A stretch of 64,000 nucleotides of DNA, from the NCBI RefSeq assembly GCF_000005505.3, contig NC_016135.3, positions 18,074,613 through 18,138,612 on the forward strand, read 5' to 3'. The first letter of the stretch is position 1. Each line of letters opens with the position of its first letter. The stretch is from Brachypodium distachyon. Its lineage: Eukaryota; Streptophyta; Magnoliopsida; Poales; Poaceae. The position numbers and the translations under genes are program-made. Positions 32,576-44,016 of this stretch are shown piece by piece. The notes under the pieces were generated by a model that saw only the letters and a program-made list of their open reading frames with translations, had not been told where the DNA came from and did not search any database.

Positions 32576-33600
32576 TTAGGGTTTTTTAACAAAAGAGGGT
32601 GAGTACAATATCAAGTTGTCAAATTGTGACCTCTTATTTATCTCTTCATTCGCTCAAAAAAAAAATATCTCTTCATGAGTCTTTGACATGTGGGACAAAA
32701 AGACAAACGGATAAGGTTTGGAGAAATTTTGGAGAAAAAATGGAAATGTGGACCACTTTTGGACACTAGTACGATGCCCGTGCGTTGCTACGGAAAAAGA
32801 AACAGAGATTTCCTTTAGTTAAACCATCTTTTCCACTTTTACGATCTCACATCTGGCCCTCCCTCCTATGTTTTCCCAGTCTTATCTATCTCCAACAGCT
32901 TAGAGGGGAGGAGGGGAGGATCTCGCTATGAATTCCCCAAAAAATTGCCTTAAGAGGCATGCGGCTGCACGCCGTTGTTGAGCTGAGAGGGGAGGAGGAG
33001 AGGATCTCGATATGAATTCCCAAAAAAATATCTTGCACATATTTTGCGTCATCCTACGCCCTGCTCTTTCCTCCGACCATGGTAACGGGATGGAGGAAGC
33101 TGTAGCACAAGTGGCCTGATTGCTTGGGGTACTATTACACCTTTGCAACTTGAAGAAAAAAAGGTGTTTGCTTGATCCAAAAAAGAAATATAAGATGGAC
33201 CAATTGCCATACATTGTTCACGTATAATCCACATTCTAAAAATAATATCACCATCTAATATCGCTAATTATGAACCAAAATCAATGGAAGTAACAACGGG
33301 GTAACCAAAAAAGAGGATGCCACAGAAACATTTAATCAGAATGTCTACATGTCAGAAGGTAGAACAAACTGCAAAGTGCTCAGTGCAACAAATCTACTTC
33401 ATAATTTATTGGTGTAGTGCTGTCATAATGTCACTGGAACTTCGGTAGGATGAGAAGCAGTGCGACTCCTTGCTGGTTGCTGCCGCAAGCTAGACAATGG
33501 GAACCTTGCCATTCAAAAGGAGGAAACAGAGTCCACGAGCAAAATCACACAAGGAGCACTCTGAATCAAGACACATATATGCAAAAAGAAAAAAAACATG
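32576..33600. other. Intergenic with tandem duplication and CACTA-like tip
   Basis: No gene was recognised. GAGGATCTCGCTATGAATTC near 32917 is repeated 82 bp later with AGAGGGGAGGAGGAGAGG (about 32983-33020). CACTAGTACGATGCCCGTGC at 32764 is a second copy of the terminus seen at 21423-21452. Confidence 0.45.
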
Positions 33601-33665
33601 TACTCATTCTGTTCCTAAATACTTGTTGTGATTTTAATCCAAATTTGCACTAAAACCACGACAAT
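33601..33665. mobile_element. Left half of a Stowaway-like MITE
   Basis: TACTCATTCTGTTCCTAAAT followed by ACTTGTTGTGATTTT resembles the left arm of the element at 4496, but no right arm follows. Confidence 0.5.
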
Positions 33666-34312
33666 GCCGAACAGTGACGGTTGTAAACTGGAGCAGCACG
33701 CTTGTAATTAGTAAACTGGAGCATATATCCAACATTCCAACTTGGCCCCCGGGAGGTCGTCGCCATGCTTGGACTTGATGCCCTTACATACAAAGCATAT
33801 CCCACGAGATCACCGTTGCACCATGCACTCGCCACCAGGTGACCACACGGCCACACCAGAATGTGTGCCTCCATGTACCGCTCCTTGAGAAGGATGACTG
33901 GTATGACCTTCCTTCAGACATCCATGTCGAATTGATAACGACCATTTCATGATTGCATCCCCCAAGGTCCTGCAGAGGTAAAATAACGCATCTCCCGCAT
34001 CACATCTTATTTTATACTCTAACCAATTCAGAATCAAAGCAACAGCACCGCGAAATTTATGGCTGGTTGTTCCTTAGGCTCTCAATCTAATCATGGATTC
34101 AGGAACCAGTAAAACTTCTTAAGCAGTAGATATGTTTCTAGCTGTTCTGTCAGGTCACTATACACTGAATTAGACATAACATCAGATCTGAATATGAAAA
34201 TAATATTTCTAATAAATTTATCATATACCGGTAGACTAATGTAGTGCTTTAAACAGACGTGTAAAAACAGTTGAAGAACATGCCACACCCTATCCCTAAA
34301 TGATTAATACTA
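33666..34312. other. Intergenic, nothing recognised
   Basis: Only short frames are open on the minus strand (33650-33874, 33810-34037, 34091-34288). They share no family signature or splice logic. Confidence 0.45.
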
Positions 34313-34314
34313 TA

Positions 34315-34429
34315 TCCTTCCTCTGATCCTAAATTCTTGACACAAATTTGCCAAAATATGTATGTATCTATTCTTAAAAAGCGTCTAGATACATGTAATA
34401 TTTCGACAACAATTTAGGATCGAAGGGAG
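34315..34429. mobile_element. Stowaway MITE, 115 bp
   Basis: Flanked by TA (34313-34314, 34430-34431). Left TCCTTCCTCTGATCCTAAAT and right ATTTAGGATCGAAGGGAG are inverted repeats. The inner TCTATTCTTAAAAAGCGTCT is shared with the copies at 34703 and 41813. Confidence 0.9.
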
Positions 34430-34702
34430 TAATTACTTTAATGGAACATTTTATGCCAAATAGCTATTGTGTATTGTGTCAAGTAGATATCCCTTCGAAT
34501 AGAATAGAAGGTTTGTTATGCATATAGCAAACAAATATGTCTAATAACAAACAAATATGCTTAATAATGGCATCATCAAGGGCTGACAGTGAATTGGATT
34601 GTTGCATGACTTCAAATTAATATGTGGCTAGTTCAAAACTAAACATGTGCACGTAGTTTTGTATATACAAATGCATAAGACAAGTTGCGTTACTACGAAA
34701 TA

Positions 34703-34812
34703 CTCCCTCCGTTTCATAATTCTTGTTTCAAATTTGCCCAAAAGTGAATGTATCTATTGCTAAAAAAGTGTCTACAACATGTAATATTTCGACAAGAATT
34801 ATGGAAGGAAAC
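34703..34812. mobile_element. Stowaway MITE, 110 bp, right tip degraded
   Basis: TA at 34701-34702 precedes CTCCCTCCGTTTCATAATTC. The right side CGACAAGAATTATGGAAGGA pairs with it but lacks part of the GGAGGGAG tip, ending before TA at 34813. Confidence 0.85.
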
Positions 34813-35099
34813 TAATCATTTTAGCATATAACTCGTGAGCATATGATAATTTTTTTTTTCTGAATCAGATCATCCATGAACACAATGTGGAGACACAAAC
34901 ACGGTCAAGTATAAACTATTGTCTTTGAACAAATGCACAGGTAGTTCCGCTTACATACCTTAGGCCTTTCTAAGTGATCTGTGGGCACGTGCTGAGTAAT
35001 TTGTGGCGTTGATTGATATGTTGTTTTTGGTAAGCGCAGGAAAGGAAAGGAAATCGCTGTTGCCTGCCGGTACACCCCTTACCGTCAGCGCTGAATCTC

Positions 35100-35520
35100 T
35101 TTTCTGCGCGCGCACTCCTTGGTCTCTCACGGTGCTCACACGGCTCTTCCGTCGGATCTGATCCAACCGCCCGAAATCAACTCCTTATCCAATCCCGAAT
35201 ATCCCCTCCGCCTTCTCCCCACTCTCCTCCTCGGTCCTCCCCTCGTCCTCAATGGAGCCGATGGCCCGATGCCCTCCTCTCACCGCCTCCCGTCCGCTGC
35301 TGCCGCCCCCGGCTCCGACGTCGTGCCGTCCCTAGCCTCCTCCTCCTCCCCAGAACTCCATCCCCCACGTGCTCCCCTGCGGTACCTAGGGTTCTCGCCT
35401 CCCTCGACGAACCTAGGGTTCGGCGCGCCACCGCCTCCCCTGCTGTACTTGCGACCGACGGCGGCGGTCCGGCCATCGTTGCCAGCGAGGTGCTCCTAGC
35501 CAGAAGAGAGGTGCTAAGCT
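35100..35520 (+). other. GC-rich island, possible first exon
   Basis: A Pro/Ser-rich frame of 126 codons (35119-35499) with several CTAGGGTT motifs typical of plant leader or first exons (35387, 35412). No domain, and competing frames are open. It may be the 5' end of a gene or carried sequence; the following 2.5 kb does not supply clear exons. Confidence 0.25.
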
Positions 35521-38177
35521 AGGCGGTAGCGGTGCCTCCGCCCGCCGCCTCCATCTCGTCGAGCTCCGGTGTGACAACGCCTTCCTCAGATATGTGCATC
35601 TGCGACATCTTCCTCCCCTCTCTAGTTTCCCCCTTCAAAGTAGGTAGAAATGCGATGCATGCCTTTGCCTCCTTTGCCTTCTCCCCCTCCCTGCCATGTC
35701 TGTTCTACTCCGCTTCTTCCATCAGATTGGCTAGTCTTGTTAGTGCCAGATAACTTGCTGCTACTTGCTAGTTTCTTTCCCCAGTGATTGAGTCAACTGG
35801 ATTGCCTGCTGCTTAGCTCCTTGCTTATTTCACTCTTGATTAATGCCCATTGGTTGCTGTCATGCTTTGATCTTAGTTTATTACCACCATGCAGGATGCA
35901 GCCATGTGATTTGTTATTACCTGATTATCTCAATCCATGCTTAGCAAGTGCTTTTGTGATTAACTGCATGTTTGCCTTTCTTGTTGTCAGTGATTGCTTG
36001 CTTGATTATTTTGATAAAGTACTTGGTCTGTGTTACCTACTACTTGCAACTTTTGTGCTTGACTTATTGCTATGACTTGTTCTTGTTTGATTAGTATTAA
36101 GGTACACGCTAACACACTGATTATTAGTCCATTCAATGCATGCGTGGTTAGTGCCCTTTCCGAGTAAGTCAACAAGTTAATTTAACAACCAGATGATGGC
36201 CGATCGTCTATAGTGGAAAGAAATAGCTGCAAAGTCATCTGCGGTGCCCATAGAGTTAAATAAATCTAATCTAATAGAAATTTAGTTTTGTTTCGGTACT
36301 ACTAGATATTTGTTGCTATGACATCACTTTATATGATGCAATGTTACTTCTTGTACGATCAATATGTCCCCCCCCCCCCCCCCCGCTCTGCCCCTGGTTT
36401 CATCAGTCTGTACTTATGTGTATTTGTGTGTTTTGGTATGCAATGAAGTACTTTCTAGATTATGAAAACAGTGCGTTGCTGTTAAATCCATGGCCATTTA
36501 CATATTGTAGCAATTGAGCACCGTGTAACAACCATTCCGAGAGTAATTGCATCCGTGACATAAAGTAACTAATTAAATGTTTAGATGTAATTGAGTGCAC
36601 ACTTCCTCTCTTAGAAGTCCCTAGTTTTTTAATTTCTACTACAGCGCTGCCAGGTGTGGGGGTGAACTTACCTGGTTTTACGGGAGCCCCCTCCGCAGCT
36701 CAATCTGCTTCCAGGTGAGATAGGGGGGGTTACTATTGCTGCTCGTCTCCTTCACTTTCGGTTCTAATCAACGGGCACAAACCACGCGCTACCAGGTTAG
36801 TCTCCTATCTCTTGTGCCTCAGATGTCTTCATAGTCCCAATAATATTCTGGATTCTCTGTTGGATCTGAACCATGTCTAGTGCTTGATGTAAATTCTGGG
36901 CTAAGAGTTACTCTTTGATTTTGTTGGATGTAGTTTCAGTGTATGAAAATTACTTTATGAGTTAAATAGATGTAGTTTTAATGTTAAGAGTTACTGTTCT
37001 TATTTTTTAGAAGTTGTAGATGTTAAAAGTTACATCTTCTTATATAGCCGTCATGAACTTTGATATCATCAGTCGGGCAGTTTTGTTTGGAACAAGAGAT
37101 TTTCTAATGTTCAATTTTGTTTTTCCATTTTGAATAACATGGTGAGAGGGATTTTTGTTTAGAATCAACCTCTATTTTCAGATGTGCAATGATTATTCTG
37201 AAGACAAACATGAAGGGGTCATGTTAATATCCAGATGTAAAGTTTGCTTTCAGATTTACTTTTTGTTTCTGCTGGATGTAGTTTCAATAGTGGAAGTTAC
37301 TATTAGAATTTAATTAGATGTAGTTTCAAGCACAAAAGTTACTTTCATTATAACGGTGTGTGTTGCCATTGCAGATTAAACATTTCCTTTGTTTCTATAT
37401 GGTTCGTGGTTTCTGAAGACAAACAATAGGGGAGGTATGTAATTGTAAGTACTGATGGCATGCATGGGTTCTAACTGGAGATACAACATGTAGGATGAGA
37501 ACTGTAATTTTTGTATCTGCTGGATATGAGCTTTTGTTGGATCTGAAGTCCTGTGTAGTTATATGGTTGATGTAATTTTAGATGCATGGAATCTGAGCTT
37601 TTGTTGGATCCCAGCTTTAGTGGAATGTTTTCCTCATGCTTCTAACTGTTGGCAGAACAAGCTCTTTAGTTTCAAGTGTAAGATTTGCCTTTGTCTATAT
37701 AAACTAGTAGATGCACTTCTATTCTCATTACTTTGTTGGATTTATAGAATTCATTTGAAGGTGACAGCAAATTCTGACACACTATATATGTCCAATTTTT
37801 TCTTCGATGTAACTGTCATGCATGCCCCAAATGTCGTATCAACCGGATGTTCTCTTGGATGTAACTCTCATGTATGCCCAAAATATCGTACATGTTCAGG
37901 TTGGAATCTAAATTTGAGCTGGAAAGATGGGAAAACATAGTTGTTGGTGGATATGTTGAAGGATCGATCCAATTCTGCTGATATTTATGTTGCACATATG
38001 CCTGTGAAATATTTGTAGCTGTGCTGGTGGTAGAACCTAGTGTTGTAAAGGCCGTAGAGAGGCGCGGCCGCGTGGACGCGTACTAGTACTTTGTTGAACG
38101 AGCGGGCGAGGTGCGACACGGACGCGCGGACGCGTGCTAGTATTTTTTGGAAGTGCAAGACTTTCCGGCTAACGCCA
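35521..38177. other. AT-rich stretch without recognised exons
   Basis: Long intron-like, T-rich sequence. It contains a 17-bp C-run (36368-36384), a donor-like CCAGGTGAGATAGG near 36711, and four or more copies of GATGTAGTTTYA followed by an AAGTTACT block between about 36925 and 37345. A short tandem pair built on GGACGCG(C/T)(G/A)CTAG lies near 38075 and 38125. No protein could be followed. Confidence 0.4.
36368..36384. repeat. 17-bp poly-C run
   Basis: Uninterrupted C tract in AT-rich surroundings. Confidence 0.85.
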
Positions 38178-38195
38178 GGAGTGCGCGCGCACTCC
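38178..38195. repeat. 18-bp perfect palindrome
   Basis: GGAGTGCGCGCGCACTCC reads the same on both strands. It lies 20 bp left of the element starting at 38216. A half copy (GCGCGCGCACTCC) occurs near 35105. Confidence 0.9.
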
Positions 38196-38215
38196 CTAGC
38201 CGCCCCCTACCGTGA

Positions 38216-39131
38216 GAGCATCTTTAGCAGTAGCCTTTATATCAAGGTCTCTAAATATTGTTTAGGGGTATTTCCTTAAAAAATTTAGCCCTTATTTCAA
38301 TTTCATTTTCAGCAGGAGCCTCTATATTCCAGCCCCTATTCTATTTTTTCATTGCACTGACATATGGGTCCCTCCTGTCAGTGACACAACACACCTTTCT
38401 TCTTTCTGTTGTCTTCCTCCCTGAGCCCTTCTTCCCCATGGAGGCCGGCGGGCCAAAAGGAGGCGGCATGCGCGGCCGTGGGAGGAGGAGATGGAGCATC
38501 CAGTGGCGGCGGCGGACGCGGTGGGGGACGGTGGCTGCGCAGTCAAAGGAGGTGGCGAGCATGGTGGGCATGGCGGAGTCAGGTCAGACTGTCAGAGGCG
38601 AGTGGTAGGGAGCCGTGCCCTTCCTCCTCGAGGGCGTCGGCGAGCGTGGCATAAGGCGACGGAAGCGGCGGGGCCAAGGGTGACGGCGGGCAGACGAGCA
38701 CGACGCGGAGGCAGGTCGCGTGACGGGGTGGTGCAGAGCGGTGGCGCACGGGAGTGAGGAGCGGTGGCGGACCGGCGAAGCAAGGAGGCGGACCGGCAGC
38801 GACTTGGCTTTGGATCGGTGCCGCGAAGACCTCGGGCGTCGACGGGCCGGCTGTGGGCGGAAGGTCGGCCGGCGAGGAGGCGGCGGCGTGGTGGCTAGCG
38901 GCGAGGGGTGCGGCAACGGTGGAAGAGGAGAGAGGAGATTGCTGACATGGCATGTGAGGGGAGGGAATAGGGGCCTCCTTTGGGAGCCTCTGAGAATAGG
39001 AACTTGGGGTAGATTTGAGGGCCACCCTAATCTAAGGACCCAGGTAGGAGCCCTGTTGAAGAGCTTTTTTTTTTTTCTTCGGCCCCTAAGACGGAATAGA
39101 AGACCTGTTTAGGGGTCTGCTGAAGATGCTC
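38216..39131. mobile_element. Non-autonomous TIR element with GC-rich core (916 bp)
   Basis: The left end GAGCATCTTTAGCAG and the reverse complement of the right end, GAGCATCTTCAGCAG, are inverted repeats with one mismatch. AT-rich arms flank a GC-rich core (38440-38940). The plus frame from ATG 38440 begins MEAGGPKGGGMRGRGRRRW and the minus frame 38579-39025 is Pro/Ala/Ser-rich; neither has a recognised domain. The right flank is TTA but the left flank is GTGA, so the target duplication is unclear. The superfamily is probably PIF/Harbinger by tip sequence. Confidence 0.65.
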
Positions 39132-39833
39132 TTAAAGAGTACCAGGGGTTCTCGACGCGCGCCCCTAGGGTTTCTGCTGGGTTGTGAGGTTGTGGTGATG
39201 TGTTTTGGGTGTTAAACAGGTGCTATCTGACGTCTATAACATGGAAAAGCATGATATCACAGGATAGAGGGAAATCTAAGGGGGACTGCTCTGTTTACGT
39301 AAAGGATCGAGAAAAGAAAAAAAAACAACAACATAAGTGGTGTCCAACTCTTGTTAAGCTGCATATTATATTACAAGAAGTGGGAATATTATATTACTCC
39401 GTACAAGAAGTGCAGCAAGCTTCACGGACTAACAGCCTTTTGTCATAGAATACAGATAAGAGGTTTAAATGAGAGCAAGTAGCGACCATATTTACAAGCA
39501 GAAGAAGTTTCTTGTTTCCAGTGTCCTAACGAGTTGTGGCACAGGTCAAGGAAAGCCTCCAAAATAAGACATCGGGGTGCCTGGGCAGAGCAAGTTCATC
39601 TAGATAGGTCAGTTTCTTCGTGCACCTGTACATGGAAGGTAAGAAATAAATTTCAGAACTGCGGCCGAAAGAATATCCAAATGCATGAAAATGGGACACA
39701 TGGCTGAACTAACTGTCCATAGATATGATCAAAGCCGGTTTGCCGTGAGACGCAATTTGTTGCGGTGGATCGTGAAGACGAAAACAAAGATGTCTCCTTC
39801 CTTTATTGTGGCTGCACGTACTAAATCTCCCTA
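39132..39833. other. Intergenic, nothing recognised
   Basis: Short frames only and A-rich segments; no repeat family recognised. Confidence 0.45.
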
Positions 39834-40615
39834 GTGTGTTGTAATGGTGGCTGTCCGGAGAAGAGGAGGTCCGTGCGACGCCTAGATCTAAAGCGTCCAT
39901 GGCAGAGCGTCCGTACTCGTCCTGCTCTACTCTATTTTCCCCTCCTTTGTTTCCTTTCTGTAATAAAAGTTCCCACTTGGAATCTGCCCCTCTTTGATGC
40001 TGGAGCCATGGATCCAAAAATTATCAAGCTCCATTGCATCTTGTGCTTTAATTTTCTATGGATCTGGCCATCCGAGGGCCTTATTTGGTGCCGACACCTT
40101 GGTGTCGATACGGTTCTTCTTATCAGGTTCTCAAAATTTTGTTGGCGAGCTACGCCTCCTGTTGAGACCTCAAACCTCGCTTATGAGAGGCCCAGTTCCT
40201 GGTCCTCGGTGTTGCGACGGGTGTATGGCGGTCTCTCCTCGTGAGATTTTGGCACCTGAATCAAGTTTTGCAAGAGCTAGTAGCCGACGCATGTGCTCCT
40301 TCAAGAATTTGGGCGCCGGCAAGTATATTCCTCCGGCTCAGTGGTGAGCCGTCTTCGGAGGCAGTGCATGAGTTGATCTCGCTGTTTGGCGGGGTGACTA
40401 CGTCGGACATCTCCGGTGCCGGCGACTCTTCGAACTTCGCCTTTGGGATTTCTGTTGTTCTCACACGTTGCCCCCTACGTGTTGCTTCCCTGCGTGGTTA
40501 TGCGACGCGTGGGGTTCTAGGCAGCCTTGTAATATTTCTTTACTTCTTAGTCCAGGCTGCTGGGGCTTTTGTACCTTGTCTGAATTAATATATCAAGTGG
40601 GCTCTTTAAAAAAAA
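39834..40615 (+). mobile_element. Possible retroposon with A-tail, unclassified
   Basis: The 780-bp stretch is more GC-rich than its flanks, has broken plus frames (HLNQVLQELVADACAPSRIW; PSSEAVHELISLFGGVTT; a tail YFLVQAAGAFVPCLN) and ends with ATATCAAGTGGGCTCTTT and A(9) at about 40607-40615. The 3' tail suggests a LINE-type or retroposed sequence. No reverse transcriptase motif is seen. Confidence 0.3.
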
Positions 40616-41276
40616 ATGGTCACATAGGTAACATATTATAAGGATACAATGATATCTTGTCTTGCAATTCTTTGTGTAGACGTGGCAAATGTTTTGTTTA
40701 TAGTGCAGATGCAGTAGCTGATTTCAGGGGTGGTTGTGACGAGGAGATTCTGGAGATGCTGCACTTGAGTTATGTCCATGGTTAATTGATTGCCGTACAC
40801 AGAGTTGAGATCAAAATGGGTTAGATATTGGGTTCGATGGCACCGTCTATGATTGCAGATGCTGTCATAGAGGACTCTATGCATAATATGGCAGCACTAG
40901 CATTAAGTTGCGTAACCTCATATCTGAACATTAGTCTTGCATGTGCTACGAAAGAAGAAGAAAAATAGCTGTCAAAAAAAGAAAAAAAAATAGAACTGTA
41001 AGAATAAGGCAAGATGTGAGTAAGAAAACATATCTGAAAGGGGAAAAGGTTGCGATGACAGAACATGCCTTGTGCTAGCCTTATAAAACTCTAAACCATA
41101 CGGATACGGACAGTTGTCCTCGCCGCACAAAATCCTTTTTTAGATGCTGCAAAACTCTGTATGAAAAAAATATTTTCTGCATTCTGTTTCCCAGATCTCC
41201 GCTGAAGCTGATAATAGCCCGAGATAAATCTTTCTGCTTCCTGTGTCAGCACTGGTTTAAAACGCTGTTTTATATA
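40616..41276. other. Intergenic, nothing recognised
   Basis: AT-rich, A-runs near 40975-40990, no gene. Confidence 0.45.
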
Positions 41277-41400
41277 CTTCCTCCGTCCAACAAAAGATGT
41301 CTCAATTTTAACTAAATTTGAATGCATTTATACACTAAGTCATGTCTAAATACATCTAAATTTTGACAAACTTGAAACATCTTTTGTTGGACGGATGGAG
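41277..41400. mobile_element. Stowaway MITE, 124 bp
   Basis: TA at 41275-41276 precedes CTTCCTCCGTCCAACAAAAG. The right arm CTTTTGTTGGACGGATGGAG is its inverted repeat. The right TA has become TT. Confidence 0.92.
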
Positions 41401-41810
41401 TTGTCGATATACCTGGGATTTTACAGTAATGAAACATCATTATACAGCTTTGACAATGACAGTGGAAGTCTGGACAGTAAACAGCATGATCAGACAAACA
41501 AATACACTCGAAAATTTCAGCTGCTTATTATGCATGGCCTGACAAAATAACAGTTGATAAGGCAACAGGCACGCAGACATGGATATGAAGTCTTCTAGCT
41601 GATAAAATTATATTACATGACAGAAACCAAAATAGATAAATAGGTTTAAAAACCATTGGCAACAGTGTCCTCACCATGGTCTTCTCTAATTAATATTGTC
41701 TGCGTAGGTGATCAAGTTGCGTCACATTTATGAATCAACCAGTAACATGACTGAGATTGATCATTAGGATATCAAGTGAGATAATGTTAAGGAGATCACA
41801 ACTTCAGATG
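41401..41810. other. Intergenic, nothing recognised
   Basis: AT-rich, no gene or repeat identified. Confidence 0.45.
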
Positions 41811-41812
41811 TA

Positions 41813-41922
41813 TTCCTATGATCCTAAATTCTTGACTCAAATTTGCCCAAATATGAATGTATCTATTCTTAAAAAATGTTTAGATGCATATAATATTTCG
41901 ACAACAATTTAGGATCGGAGGA
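41813..41922. mobile_element. Stowaway MITE, about 110 bp
   Basis: After TA at 41811, TTCCTATGATCCTAAATTCT pairs with ACAATTTAGGATCGGAGGAA on the right. It is a paralogue of the copy at 34315-34429. Confidence 0.8.
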
Positions 41923-42060
41923 AAAATCATATACAAGACCAGTGCTATTTTGCTCCAAAAGATTACCAGGGACGCCCACCCCTTCTACTTAAAGACCGTA
42001 ACTTCAAATCCAGTGAATAGATCAAGGACACATAATAAATAAGATGCAAAGAGCTACGTC

Positions 42061-43029
42061 TTGAAGTCTTTGTGGGCCAAGTTGAGAATGAAGCTACTCT
42101 TCTTCACCACCTGTCACCCACAAACTGACGGCCAAACTGAGGTGGTGAACCGCATTCTCTCCATGTTGCTGCGAGTCATGATCAAGAAAAACTTAAAAGA
42201 GTGGGAGAATTCCCTTCCACATGTGGAGTTCGCCTACAACCATGTTGTTCACTCAACTACAAGCTTGAGTCCATTTGAAGTGGTGTATGGCTTCAATACA
42301 TTCACACCACTTGACTTGCTTCCCCTTTCAATGCAAGAGCGCATCAATATGGAAGCGTCTATGAGAGCTGACTTTGTGAAGCAAATCCATGCCAAGACCA
42401 AGGAAGAAATTGAAAGAAAGGTGAAATGCTATGCTCAAAAGGCTAATAAGCACAGGAAGAAGGTGACCTTCGAGCCGGGCAACCTAGTTTGGGACCTTTG
42501 GGTACACCTCCGTAAGGAGAGGTAAGGAGAGGTTCCTGGATCAACGAAAGTCCAAGTTAATGCCCCGCGCTGATGGACCTTTCGAAGTACTCCAACGCTT
42601 CAACGGCAATGCTTACAAGATTGATCTTCTGACTAGCAAGTACTCGGTGAGCAACACCTTTAATGCTACCGACCTGTCACCCTTCATTTGCTCCGAGGGT
42701 ACAGAGTCGAGGTCGACTCCTTCTCAAGAAGGGGGGATGATGCGGACATCCCTAATGAAGAGCTTAATACGATGTCACCAACTCAAGTAGGACCAATCAC
42801 GAGAGCTCGTGCTAAACAAATACAACATCATGTGAATCTTTTCCTACATGAGACTCCGTCTAATATTCATGAGAATGTGATTCTACATGACATATCAACA
42901 TTGTGTATCCTTAGGTTTGAGGAGATGGATGAAGGAAAGGAGCTCGAGTACATGTTGGCAGGAGCTGGACATGAAGGACAAGCCTCAAGACATGCCACTA
43001 CAAGTCTGAAAATGGAGGACAAGTCTTAG
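42061..43029 (+). pseudogene. Ty3/gypsy integrase C-terminal half
   Basis: The plus-strand frame starts inside the integrase core (SLWAKLRMKLLFFTTCHPQT, DGQTEVVNRILSMLLRVM) with the Glu of the catalytic triad in DGQTEVVN. It continues FAYNHVVHSTTSLSPFEVVY, the [19 protein letters not shown] strand and the C-terminal [18 protein letters not shown] 10-bp tandem duplication (TAAGGAGAGG, about 42514-42533) shifts the frame after LRKER. The tail PITRARAKQIQHHVN is the usual end of gypsy pol before the 3' untranslated region. Everything upstream is missing. Confidence 0.88.
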
Positions 43030-43485
43030 GACATGTCCCCTATGTGCAGCCACGAATATGAAACTTGAGGACACCCCCGAGGACATGTCATGCGTGTGGA
43101 GCCCCATCTTCTACTACTCAAGTGATGCTAAATGGGCTTTTGTAATGGGCCAACCAATAGTATAAATAGATGGCTGCCCCCATCTTCTAGGGTTAGACAA
43201 GAACTGAGAACTAGTAGAGGATTGATCCTTTCCTAGGGTTTGAGCTTCTAAGCCACCCATAAGATTGGGAGATCCCCTCCACCCTGGGTCTTGCAATTCC
43301 TTGTGTTTGTAAGAATCGAAGAGCGTCTCTTCGAGTGGAGACTGAGACATCCATCAAGTGCTTTGTTGGGTGAGTTCATTGTCAAAGGCTACCACATTGG
43401 TGTGTGTTGTTGGCATTTGGTTCATCAGGCTTGGCAAGTTATCTTAGTTCTACCGTGAAGATCGGATACCCCGGGAACCTCCCGT
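43030..43485 (+). mobile_element. Probable 3' LTR of the gypsy fragment
   Basis: The sequence follows the pol end, holds AGTATAAATAGATGG (about 43155) in promoter position and a transcript-like part with TCTAGGGTTAGAC. Borders are unclear: no TG...CA pair could be fixed, and homology to the DUF4283 relic starts near 43490. Confidence 0.45.
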
Positions 43486-43489
43486 ATCA

Positions 43490-44013
43490 CCTTCCCTTTG
43501 TCAGATATATCCTCCTCACTCTCCACCTTGAATCTCAGCAAGTACATCTTGTTTTGAATGACAAAGGCTCTTTCTGCAGGCATTTAGTTCAAATTCTTCA
43601 CAGCCAACTTGATCCTTATCACAGCAAAGAAAGAAGTGAAAATTCTATCCAATCCACATCCAGCAACAAGCCAAAGCACTTAGCCAGCTGAGCGATAAGG
43701 AACCATGAGCAGAATTTAGGAGGGATGTCTCTCACTTGTACCCAAATCTCATGAATTTCCCTCATGACAGGTAAGTCCCCATCCCAGAGAGAGATATTTT
43801 AACAGAGACTTTGTTAGTAAAAGCACCCTCTCTCAGGTTGATGGAGTCCGTCGGCCTTACTTGCCAAGGCCACTGATTGTCCCAAATTCTAGCTAAAGCT
43901 TCCTCAAGAGCACTTTTCCCCATATTTCCCTCAATCACAATGATAACATCACAATTCCCAATGTTGATCCATTGCCAAGCATTCACTGGATCGATCACAA
44001 GGTGGAAGAAACC
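43490..44013 (-). pseudogene. DUF4283 gag-like gene, segment 3
   Basis: This minus-strand relic reads GFFHLVIDPVNAWQWI, then VIIVIEGNMGKSALEEALAR, DNQWPWQVRPTDSIN, MREIHEIWVQVRDIPPKFCS, FLIAQLAKCFGLLLDVDWIE and IQNKMYLLRFKVE with frameshifts and a double stop near 43610. The order is that of the DUF4283 domain in the plant zinc-knuckle gag-like family associated with LINE-type elements. It is the C-terminal part; segments 2 and 1 lie at 45382-45447 and 61799-62160, separated by two insertions. Confidence 0.7.
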
Positions 44014-44016
44014 TAA

